A program made the translations under genes and the position numbers. Below the pieces are notes generated by a model, which searched no databases, was not told the origin of the DNA, and saw only the letters and a program-made list of their open reading frames with translations. From positions 1-34,410 of IMG/VR virus record IMGVR_UViG_3300045003_000051: a stretch of DNA of 34,410 bases, one strand, 5' to 3'. Position 1 is the stretch's first letter. Each line of letters opens with the position of its first letter. The stretch is from a virus. Positions 1 through 5,498 of the stretch are shown piece by piece.

Positions 1-35
1 GCGCGGGGATTGTCGCAGGTGTGGCAGGCGCTCAT
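1..35 (-). CDS. Start of a truncated small protein (left edge)
   Basis: An ATG at 35 on the minus strand overlaps the stop of the 118-aa gene upstream in the ATGA arrangement used throughout this window. Only eleven residues are visible (MSACHTCDNPR) before the window ends. The Cys-x-x-Cys pair at residues 4-7 resembles the start of a zinc-ribbon protein, a type common here. No function can be assigned from so little. The overlap and the strand agreement are the only reasons to believe it. Confidence 0.4.
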   Translation of the reverse strand, partial: MSACHTCDNPR

Positions 36-388
36 AACGCCTCGACCCATGATTCAGTTGCGCCGCCCGGTATCTTGCTGCCGCGACTGATGCGGATGCG
101 CTTGCGGGTAGACAGCGCCTTTTGCGCTGGCACTATGGGGACGCTCAAAAAATCAGGATGAACGAAGAGTACCCCATGCTCAGATGTAGACGTTGCGCCA
201 TCGTGCGGAGTGCCCCAGTATGCATCTCTGGTTTGCCCGTCCATCGTCACTATCACATGTCTAGCACCGCTCCCCGCTGGAGAGGCGTAATAGACTTCCC
301 CTATGATTTCGGCTTCGCCGATCTCATCCACTCTCAGCGTGTTCCAATCGCTAAAAGCTGGGTTTTGAATCCGCTTGTAAATTTTCAT
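32..388 (-). CDS. Hypothetical protein, 118 aa
   Basis: I do not recognise this protein. It begins MKIYKRIQNP and looks soluble, with mixed beta-type segments and no membrane segment or cysteine motif. The start is well supported: a GGAGG Shine-Dalgarno sequence lies about nine bases upstream of the ATG at 388, and a sigma70-like promoter sits just beyond it (421-448). The stop overlaps the start of a further minus-strand gene, so this is the first gene of an operon reading off the left edge. It points away from the accessory operon at 1302, and the 913-base spacer between them carries repeat-type regulatory sites. Confidence 0.7.
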   Translation of the reverse strand: MKIYKRIQNPAFSDWNTLRVDEIGEAEIIGEVYYASPAGSGARHVIVTMDGQTRDAYWGTPHDGATSTSEHGVLFVHPDFLSVPIVPAQKALSTRKRIRISRGSKIPGGATESWVEAL

Positions 389-420
389 AATAACTAACCT
401 CCATGCTCTTACACAAAATC

Positions 421-448
421 ATCATAACCCAACGGTTAGGTTACGCAA
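421..448 (-). promoter_or_regulatory. Sigma70-like promoter for the left minus-strand genes
   Basis: Read on the minus strand, the sequence is TTGCGT, 16 bases, then TATGAT (5 of 6 matches to the -10 consensus). The predicted start of transcription is about 25 bases before the ATG at 388, which leaves room for the GGAGG site. The spacer holds an imperfect inverted repeat (AACCTAAC / GTTGGGTT) that could be an operator. Confidence 0.5.
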
Positions 449-540
449 GCAAATTCCGCAAAAACGCTCAACTCTTTAGTTCAACAAACAAACGGCGAAA
501 CCCGCGCATCCGTTCATCAATCTTCCGCCCATGCCCCACC

Positions 541-608
541 GTACACCGTCCTACCAGACAATGACCGAAGGTACATGTACCTTAGTACACTGTCCTTCCG
601 CGCATGTC
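541..608. promoter_or_regulatory. Operator-like repeat cluster A (GTACATGTAC family)
   Basis: The centre is a perfect 16-bp palindrome at 568-583, AAGGTACATGTACCTT. It is flanked by GTACACCGTCC at 541-551 and GTACACTGTCC at 585-595, with a further partial copy (GCATGTCC) at 601-608. AGACAATG lies at 556-563. The 541 and 571 elements begin 30 bases apart, and the 571 and 585 elements 14 apart. Related elements with similar spacing recur at 33181-33217 and 34344-34410. The symmetry and intergenic location suggest binding by a dimeric regulator. Confidence 0.6.
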
Positions 609-1202
609 CTCCTGGCCGCTGTCCACTCGGCGGGGACCCTTTCGTAACTGAAGGCCGGCGCCCTTTTCGCCCCATGCGGAATCTTTGGCACGCCGGTTGC
701 GAACGCGCATGGTAAGATTTCCGCGTGAGGTTAGCGGCTCGGCCACGAAGCGCGTGGATGGCAATGCGGGGTGCTCTACCAACGACGAACCCAACGTTGG
801 AAGGCTTTGAGAGGGCGGGAAAAACGCTCGCCGCGAAAGCAACCCGATGGACAGTTTGCAGATAGTCTTAAGCGGCCAGGGTGCAAAATGCCTGCATCGT
901 ATCTGCAACCAAGACTTGCAGGCTTCGGAAAGCCTCTTTGTGAGTTATTTGGCAGACGATTCTCAAAGACAAACTTTCACCGCTAACCTCACGCCTTCGC
1001 ACTCTCTTCTCCCTGCTTCGCACGTCCTTCGCCTTTCCGGTTTCCGGAACGCCCCCTCCGGATCTAAAAAGCACCCCGTACCCTCTACGCACGTTCGCAT
1101 CCGCAAGACTCAATCGCGGAGCAAAATTTTTCTATTTTTTATTCCGCCGAAAATCAGCCGATTTTGCGCGGGAGTCCCACGGAAGGGCAGGGGTGAGGAA
1201 CC

Positions 1203-1230
1203 CCAAGCGCCTCTCTACGCGGAGGCTTGG
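1203..1230. other. Imperfect hairpin upstream of the accessory operon
   Basis: CCAAG (1203-1207) can pair with CTTGG (1226-1230), and CCTC (1210-1213) with GAGG (1222-1225), leaving a two-base bulge. Only a short T run follows, so a terminator role is uncertain. It could insulate the operon at 1302 from readthrough. Confidence 0.3.
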
Positions 1231-1267
1231 CTCTGTGAGTTTTTGTGTCAAATTTGTGAAAATCACT

Positions 1268-1294
1268 TTGCTGTTTTGCGTGAAGTGTTAGAAT
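1268..1294 (+). promoter_or_regulatory. Extended -10 promoter for the gene at 1302
   Basis: TG at 1286-1287, one base, then TAGAAT at 1289-1294 make an extended -10 element. A weak -35 (TTGCTG, 1268-1273) lies upstream. Only seven bases separate the -10 from the ATG at 1302, so transcription would begin at or next to the start codon and the mRNA would be leaderless. Confidence 0.5.
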
Positions 1295-1301
1295 CCCGCG
1301 C

Positions 1302-1571
1302 ATGGAAATCCCCGAATCGAACGTGATAGTTCTCGCGGTCAATGAAAACGTTTGGCCGCTGCATTTAGAGAAAGCATTGTTTCTGCTCCGCGAACGAGGC
1401 GGGAGTGTAGCCATCAAACTGCAAGGCGGAACGGCTGTAAGTCTTGTCAGGTTGGCCGAAACATTGTTCTTGGGTCTCAATTGCCATGTTTGCCGTGATT
1501 CAGACGGGCAGCGCATCAGCGCAGAAAACCTTGAGCAGATGGAAAAGGAAATGCTTGAGTCTCTTGTGTGA
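1302..1571 (+). CDS. Hypothetical protein, 89 aa
   Basis: This is an unrecognised small protein, first gene after the long left spacer. It begins MEIPESNVIV and has alternating hydrophobic strands and helices, an acidic C-terminal helix (about residues 72-89), and no membrane segment. There is no Shine-Dalgarno sequence; the ATG lies seven bases after an extended -10 box, so the transcript is probably leaderless. It is followed by a 52-base gap and then a small Zn-finger-type gene. Protein-like composition and a good promoter support it as a real gene. Confidence 0.6.
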   Translation: MEIPESNVIVLAVNENVWPLHLEKALFLLRERGGSVAIKLQGGTAVSLVRLAETLFLGLNCHVCRDSDGQRISAENLEQMEKEMLESLV

Positions 1572-1623
1572 GCGATTTTACCGTTGCGCGGAAAGCAGTC
1601 TGACGTTAGAGTGATTCCCCGCT

Positions 1624-1791
1624 ATGACCGCGCGTGATCGAGAGTGCCTGAGCAAAGTGCGCTATTCCAGCGCAGAAGCAGACGCTCGAATCGGTAGGGT
1701 GCGGCTGAAGACGTTGCGGAAGTACCGCTGTAGATTCTGTAAGGAATTCCATCTCACGCATAAGCCGTTTGACCCGCGATTTAAACACTGA
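1624..1791 (+). CDS. Small Cys-pair protein with FHLT motif, 55 aa
   Basis: This short protein has the layout of a widespread small phage protein type: a basic helical N-terminal part (K-V-R-Y at residues 11-14, then an Arg-rich helix), a Cys-x-x-Cys pair (RCRFCK, about residues 35-40), and a following FHLTHK. The two cysteines and two histidines could bind one zinc ion. A function for the type is not established; nucleic-acid binding is an inference. No Shine-Dalgarno site is visible. A weak TTGCGC-17-TAGAGT promoter (1584-1612) would give a leader of only a few bases. Confidence 0.6.
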   Translation: MTARDRECLSKVRYSSAEADARIGRVRLKTLRKYRCRFCKEFHLTHKPFDPRFKH

Positions 1792-1801
1792 AAGATTTTT
1801 C

Positions 1802-1831
1802 TTGACACATATTCAGCAACTCTGCTAGTTT
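1802..1831 (+). promoter_or_regulatory. Strong promoter of the accessory/chaperonin operon
   Basis: A perfect -35 TTGACA at 1802-1807 is followed 15 bases later by TG (1823-1824) and TAGTTT (1826-1831), an extended -10. Predicted transcription starts about 12 bases before the ATG at 1850. The promoter at 7503 has the same layout (TTGAC, 15 bases, TG). All genes from 1850 to 7498 overlap end to end and probably depend on this promoter. Confidence 0.65.
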
Positions 1832-1849
1832 CTCGCACAGATTAAACGA

Positions 1850-2080
1850 ATGATTCTCAACGACAAAAATCTGAGGCGGATCAAGATTCGCATCGAAGGC
1901 CCGAATCGCAAGGGCAACAATTCCTCCGCGCAAATTTCTGTACTTGATACGTGCGTGGAAGATGTGAAGCAAACAATCCTTGCAGCAACGGAACAAGCGT
2001 CTAACCGGCAGCGGATATTCCAAGCACGATTGGAACACGATGCGAACGAGGCGGGAGAGAATCGGAAGGTGGGAGCATGA
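1850..2080 (+). CDS. Hypothetical protein, 76 aa
   Basis: This is the first gene of the long overlapping operon. I do not recognise it. It begins MILNDKNLRR; the N-terminal half is basic and beta-like, and the C-terminal half (about residues 35-70) is a polar helix. The ATG is not preceded by a clear Shine-Dalgarno site and lies 18 bases after the -10 box, so the leader is very short. Its stop overlaps the next start (ATGA at 2077). Confidence 0.65.
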   Translation: MILNDKNLRRIKIRIEGPNRKGNNSSAQISVLDTCVEDVKQTILAATEQASNRQRIFQARLEHDANEAGENRKVGA

Positions 2081-2436
2081 GTTCATCGCAGAAAAAGAAA
2101 ATCATGTCTGGACTCCCTGAACGTGAAGCCCGCATCCGATTGCTTGGCATTTTTGCGGATCGCCAACCGGGGAAAAACTTCGATGAACTTTACCCTGGAA
2201 TCTACCCGTGGATGGAGGTTTGGTTCCGACTTCGTTCCCGGAACGAAACATTTGAGGCTGTGGCTCAGGCGTTCGCGGAAAAAATCTCCAATACCAACAA
2301 ACAGAAAGTCAACCTAGAGAAAAAGGTTAGACTCCAACGCGAAGAAATCGCTCGCCTGTCGAAACAAATAGAAAATCTACGCAAGCCGTCTGCCGATACT
2401 CAGGCAGCCGTGACGCAAGAGGAACCGGCGAAATGA
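2077..2436 (+). CDS. Hypothetical coiled-coil protein, 119 aa
   Basis: I do not recognise this protein. The N-terminal part contains a Trp/Tyr/Pro-rich stretch (around residues 42-50). Residues about 70-105 form a heptad-like, Lys/Glu-rich coiled coil, suggesting a dimer or oligomer. The start overlaps the preceding stop (ATGA) and the stop overlaps the next start, so translation is probably coupled. No nuclease, DNA-binding or membrane motif is visible. Confidence 0.7.
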   Translation: MSSSQKKKIMSGLPEREARIRLLGIFADRQPGKNFDELYPGIYPWMEVWFRLRSRNETFEAVAQAFAEKISNTNKQKVNLEKKVRLQREEIARLSKQIENLRKPSADTQAAVTQEEPAK

Positions 2437-2741
2437 GCAAGCCAACCCTGAACCACTCCGAAGCAATCCGCAAGCTGTGGGAGCAGAAATTCAACGCTCT
2501 TGAAATTATGATAGCCATGAAGGACGCGGGATACTGGCAGCATCGTAAAAAGAATGACGGACAAATTCTCTGGTTCATCCGTCAACGCATACGCGAATTC
2601 GAGGCACAGGCGGCAAGCACTCCAACCGTAAGAGTGAATCCTGAAGAGAAGAAATGTCCGAGTAACGTGACGCTTCGAGTTGATCGCCTCGTTCACTTGT
2701 CCGAACAGTTGAGCAAGAAGAAAGTGAGCGGCAGCCTGTGA
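2433..2741 (+). CDS. Hypothetical protein, 102 aa
   Basis: This is an unrecognised soluble protein. The N-terminal 60 residues look helical and contain WxxxF and GYW aromatic groups followed by basic residues. That could be a helix-turn-helix (IRKLWEQKFNALEIMIAMK, about residues 11-29), but the match is weak. The C-terminal tail is Lys/Ser-rich. Both ends overlap the neighbouring genes by four bases. Confidence 0.65.
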   Translation: MSKPTLNHSEAIRKLWEQKFNALEIMIAMKDAGYWQHRKKNDGQILWFIRQRIREFEAQAASTPTVRVNPEEKKCPSNVTLRVDRLVHLSEQLSKKKVSGSL

Positions 2742-3031
2742 AGCACGAAACAACTCTCACAGTAGCCGTCACGAGAATCTGCAAGAAGCATGGTTCGCGT
2801 CCCTTCCGCGTAGACGCAGACCACAAAGCGCGTTACTGCCTCGTGTGCTTATGGGAGAATGACCCGCGAATTCTCAACCGTGAGCAACTGGTAGCAATCG
2901 CTCCGTACATCAAAGAATCATCGTTCCCGAAAACCGAAATTGAACCGCTCTGCTCTTGTCCGCGTGTGCCCTTCAAGCATGTTCACAACGCGGAGTTTTG
3001 CAGACGGTGGATTGTGAGTTATGCGGCATGA
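2738..3031 (+). CDS. Cys-rich hypothetical protein, 97 aa
   Basis: The start is GTG, overlapping the upstream stop as GTGA. Cysteines are spaced as in a zinc-binding fold: C15 then H18, CLVC at about 33-36, and CSC at about 73-75, with His and Cys again near residues 80-88. I cannot name the family. A metal-stabilised nucleic-acid or protein adaptor is a reasonable inference only. It lies in the same coupled operon as its neighbours. Confidence 0.6.
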   Translation: MKHETTLTVAVTRICKKHGSRPFRVDADHKARYCLVCLWENDPRILNREQLVAIAPYIKESSFPKTEIEPLCSCPRVPFKHVHNAEFCRRWIVSYAA

Positions 3032-3237
3032 GCGTCGTGCATGTCACATACCGACAGGGCAAGAGTGCCGAAACGAAACGGGCTATCGTGATCGTGCGCG
3101 GAGACTTGACCGCAGCACTCGCGGAATTCGGTCAGCGCAAACCGAATGCGCGGCCCACTAAGGCAGAAGAAGTCCAAGACGAAGTAATCATTGAGGAGCA
3201 GTACAAAATAACTCCAAGTGAGGTAGAGAATGCCTGA
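3028..3237 (+). CDS. Hypothetical protein, 69 aa
   Basis: I chose the ATG at 3028 because it overlaps the upstream stop (ATGA), as the neighbouring genes do; a longer frame begins at 2956 but would run deep into the previous gene. The protein begins MSVVHVTYRQ, with a beta-like N-terminal half and an acidic C-terminal tail (about residues 48-69). Its 3' end overlaps the next gene by eight bases. Function unknown. Confidence 0.6.
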   Translation: MSVVHVTYRQGKSAETKRAIVIVRGDLTAALAEFGQRKPNARPTKAEEVQDEVIIEEQYKITPSEVENA

Positions 3238-4282
3238 CAAGAATTCAGACGTTCAGCGTAAACTCCGCGAGAAGAACGCGGAAGCACAAGCCAAGAAACA
3301 ACCCGCTCCCGCGAAGCCGAAACCAGCGGAGAAACCGGCAAAGAAAGTTGCCGCAAGAAAGCAGAGCAAGAAAGTTGATTCCAAAAAGAAACATGCGAAA
3401 AAGGAATCCGCGAAGCAGCCAGAATTTATCACAGGCGGGAACCTCACAGAACTGAAGGCGGCAGCGGCAGAAGTCCTGCCAAAAATCCGCGAAGGGTGCA
3501 AGAGACTCGGAGAGGCGTATGCCGATTCCCTGCAAACTCGCAAATATCTCCATGATGCGCTTGACCGCGAGTTGTGGCGTTACGATGCGCGACCCTACAA
3601 AAATGAAACCGCATTCATCAAAGACATGGTTGTAGTGTGCGGGAAATCGGCGGCAACCCTGTTTGACATCGTAGGAGCACACAAGTTACTCCCCTCTGCC
3701 TCTCCTGAAGACTTGCACAAGGCTCCTCGTCGCGTGACGCAGAAAATCAAAAAAGCCGCGAGAGTCGCCAGAGAAAAAGGCAAGCCAACTCCCGATGATC
3801 TTGTAAGCAAAGCGGCATCCGGCACACCTGAAGAAGAAATCATTTCTGAAATCGAAGCACGAGAACTGAGCGAAGCTGCCAAGCCGAAAGCCGATGACCG
3901 GCACGCCGTCATTCCCGAATGCGAACCGCTGATGGCAAAGACGAACGAGCAAACTTTTCCCTTCGACCCCAAGAAGGGCGGAAGCGGAGTGTTTGAAGGC
4001 CAGAGCGGACAAGCGCAGCAGTACAGCAGCAAAATTGCGCGAGCAATTGAAATTGCCAAAGTCCTGTATTTAGATCCAAACGTTCAGCCGCCAATGACAG
4101 ACAGCGAGTGGTTCGATTGGATTTGCGAAGTCGGATTCGGCGAAGCGGGCGTTGATGTCGCGCAAGTCCTCCGCAACGATGTTGACCGTGAAAAACTTCT
4201 CAACATGAGCAACAGAGAAGCAGCCGAATTTATTGCAGAGGAAAAATCGCAACAAAAGAAGGCGAAACACTCTCACGCATGA
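3230..4282 (+). CDS. Hypothetical protein with Lys/Ala/Pro-rich N-terminus, 350 aa
   Basis: Residues about 10-65 are a low-complexity Lys/Ala/Pro tract, like the disordered basic tails of DNA-binding proteins. A mostly helical region (about 70-190) and an acidic linker (about 195-235) follow. The C-terminal domain (about 255-340) contains WFDWICEVGFGEAG and ends in a Lys-rich stretch. I do not recognise the family. A DNA-associated role (condensation, partition or replication) is possible because of the basic tail and the nearby nuclease, but this is inference. Both ends overlap the neighbouring genes. Confidence 0.7.
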   Translation: MPDKNSDVQRKLREKNAEAQAKKQPAPAKPKPAEKPAKKVAARKQSKKVDSKKKHAKKESAKQPEFITGGNLTELKAAAAEVLPKIREGCKRLGEAYADSLQTRKYLHDALDRELWRYDARPYKNETAFIKDMVVVCGKSAATLFDIVGAHKLLPSASPEDLHKAPRRVTQKIKKAARVAREKGKPTPDDLVSKAASGTPEEEIISEIEARELSEAAKPKADDRHAVIPECEPLMAKTNEQTFPFDPKKGGSGVFEGQSGQAQQYSSKIARAIEIAKVLYLDPNVQPPMTDSEWFDWICEVGFGEAGVDVAQVLRNDVDREKLLNMSNREAAEFIAEEKSQQKKAKHSHA

Positions 4283-4503
4283 ACAACCTCAAGTTACGTC
4301 AACGGAGAGAACACGCTGGAATTGCAAGTCATCCCGGCACGAATGCTTGTCACCCTAATAATCGTAAACGTCTCGGATTCAATAAGGAATGGGCGAGACA
4401 GCAAGCGAAAGTGATTATCCAGCAAGCCAAAAAGGAAACGTCAACCAAAGTTCTTGTGCGACTTCGCGCAATGCTTTCTGTTTTGTTTTCACGCGGACGA
4501 TGA
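4279..4503 (+). CDS. Basic hypothetical protein, 74 aa
   Basis: A strongly basic small protein beginning MNNLKLRQRR. It contains an HPGTNACHPNNRKR segment (about residues 18-31) and a basic helix to the end. There is no clear metal site. Its start overlaps the preceding stop and its stop overlaps the start of the PD-(D/E)XK nuclease, so it may act on the same DNA substrate, although that is only a guess from position. Confidence 0.55.
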   Translation: MNNLKLRQRREHAGIASHPGTNACHPNNRKRLGFNKEWARQQAKVIIQQAKKETSTKVLVRLRAMLSVLFSRGR

Positions 4504-4940
4504 GCAAATCTTCCCAAGCCGCAAACTCTGTTATCAAAGCCTGTGAGGACGTGTGTGCTCTGTACCGTGTTCCCTGCTTCAGGATGCAGTCGCGCGTTTT
4601 CACGGTGAGGGGCGCGAAGGGGCGCGAACGGCCTATGTTCGCTGGCCAGTGGCGAGACGGAGACGGAGTGTTGCACACTTCAGGAATGGCAGACTTGCTT
4701 GCAATGCCGCGTATTAATTTCGTAATGAAGCAGTCTGATGGAATAACTCACAATTCGCGCCTCTTCCATCTGGCAACTGTTCCATTGTGGATTGAATGCA
4801 AATCGGGAACAGGTAAACTCTCTCCCGATCAGCAGGCCTTCAAGTCTTACGTCGAAGCGAGCGGAGCCTACTTTCTAGAAGTTCGCGATTCGGCAGACCA
4901 ACTGTTAGAGTGGTTCAAGGCTCACGGTTGCACACGATGA
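4500..4940 (+). CDS. PD-(D/E)XK (VRR-NUC-like) nuclease, 146 aa
   Basis: The catalytic core is visible: Asp65 in SGMADLLA, then Glu99 and Lys101 in WIECKSG, followed by Gln111/112 in LSPDQQ. This is the D...E-x-K...Q pattern of the VRR-NUC branch of the PD-(D/E)XK superfamily. Phage members are usually about 100-150 aa and are thought to act on branched or recombining DNA. I chose the ATG at 4500, which overlaps the upstream stop, rather than the longer frame from 4389. The likely role is junction or flap cleavage; exact substrate unknown. Confidence 0.8.
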   Translation: MSKSSQAANSVIKACEDVCALYRVPCFRMQSRVFTVRGAKGRERPMFAGQWRDGDGVLHTSGMADLLAMPRINFVMKQSDGITHNSRLFHLATVPLWIECKSGTGKLSPDQQAFKSYVEASGAYFLEVRDSADQLLEWFKAHGCTR

Positions 4941-5107
4941 CAGAGACGCGCTATTGCTTGAATTGCAGCATGGTAGGCCCGATAGATGTACATGGCCGCT
5001 GCTCAACGTGTGGCTCTGATGCTGTAGTGCTGCCAAACTGTTCAAACATTTTCGAGCACCTGAAAGAGTCGGATGTTCAGCAACTAGAAATCCTTTACCG
5101 CAAATGA
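4937..5107 (+). CDS. Small zinc-ribbon-like protein, 56 aa
   Basis: Two Cys-x-x-Cys knuckles (CLNC at about residues 7-10 and CSTC at about 22-25) are 12 residues apart and followed by Gly, a compact zinc-ribbon layout. A polar helix forms the C-terminus. I chose the ATG at 4937 (ATGA overlap) over an upstream start at 4910. It sits directly after the nuclease gene. Its partner and function are unknown. Confidence 0.65.
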   Translation: MTETRYCLNCSMVGPIDVHGRCSTCGSDAVVLPNCSNIFEHLKESDVQQLEILYRK

Positions 5108-5316
5108 GAATCGAATCCATCAATCAAAACTTTCCAGCGAGTTGCGGTAAACCGTTGACGGTTTCCATCTTGCGCGGTTTCTTCATGGTTGCTTTTGATT
5201 CAGGATGGCACGTTGTTTTCAATCAGGACGGACGCGAGGTTTTGCGAGTTAAGCCTGAAAACTTCGCGGAGCGGGCAACGCTCAAGATGAAAATTTCTCT
5301 TGGATTTATACGGTGA
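5104..5316 (+). CDS. Hypothetical protein, 70 aa
   Basis: An unrecognised small protein beginning MRIESINQNF. It is beta-rich with many aromatic residues (FFMVAFDSGWHVVF, about residues 26-39) and looks like a small globular fold. The start and stop both overlap neighbouring genes by four bases (ATGA and GTGA). Nothing indicates a catalytic site or a membrane segment. Confidence 0.6.
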   Translation: MRIESINQNFPASCGKPLTVSILRGFFMVAFDSGWHVVFNQDGREVLRVKPENFAERATLKMKISLGFIR

Positions 5317-5498
5317 TTCACTACACAGACATTTTCGACGCGGAGAAACTTTCGACGCTCGTATTCTGCGCTCTGCACAGAATCCAGAATCAACCTGTCA
5401 GAGATGCGAGCGGGAAAGTTATCGGCTATGTGTGTTCGCAATGTTTAGATCCGATGAGCGGAGGAATGTTCATTCGTAAACTGGAGAATCCGATTTGA
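5313..5498 (+). CDS. Small Cys/His-pair protein, 61 aa
   Basis: GTG start overlapping the upstream stop. It contains CALH (about residues 19-22) and CSQC (about 42-45), a Cys2/Cys-His set that could bind zinc. The stop overlaps the TTG start of groEL, and a GGAGA sequence near its 3' end acts as the groEL ribosome-binding site. Function unknown. Confidence 0.6.
   Translation: MIHYTDIFDAEKLSTLVFCALHRIQNQPVRDASGKVIGYVCSQCLDPMSGGMFIRKLENPI

Larger units (their letters stand above)
389..1301. other. 913-base intergenic region without a convincing gene
   Basis: Open frames exist here on both strands (for example about 108 codons at 582-908 minus and 159 codons at 847-1326 plus). Their translations are rich in Arg, Ser and Pro, look low-complexity, have no start signals and overlap one another, so I reject them. 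The region holds the minus-strand promoter (421-448), the GTACATGTAC repeat cluster (541-608), an A/T-rich tract around 1120-1145, an imperfect hairpin (1203-1230) and the promoter for the gene at 1302. The rest (about 610-1100) shows nothing I can name. Confidence 0.6.

Noticed and set aside
571-580. LexA box interpretation of GTACATGTAC
   Set aside because: Known LexA boxes have other half-site spacing (for example four or more bases between GTAC-type arms); here the arms are two bases apart. No LexA or CI-like gene was seen.
582-1326. Long open frames on both strands in the left spacer
   Set aside because: Translations are Arg/Ser/Pro-rich and unlike proteins, overlap each other, lack ribosome-binding sites and one runs into the real gene at 1302.
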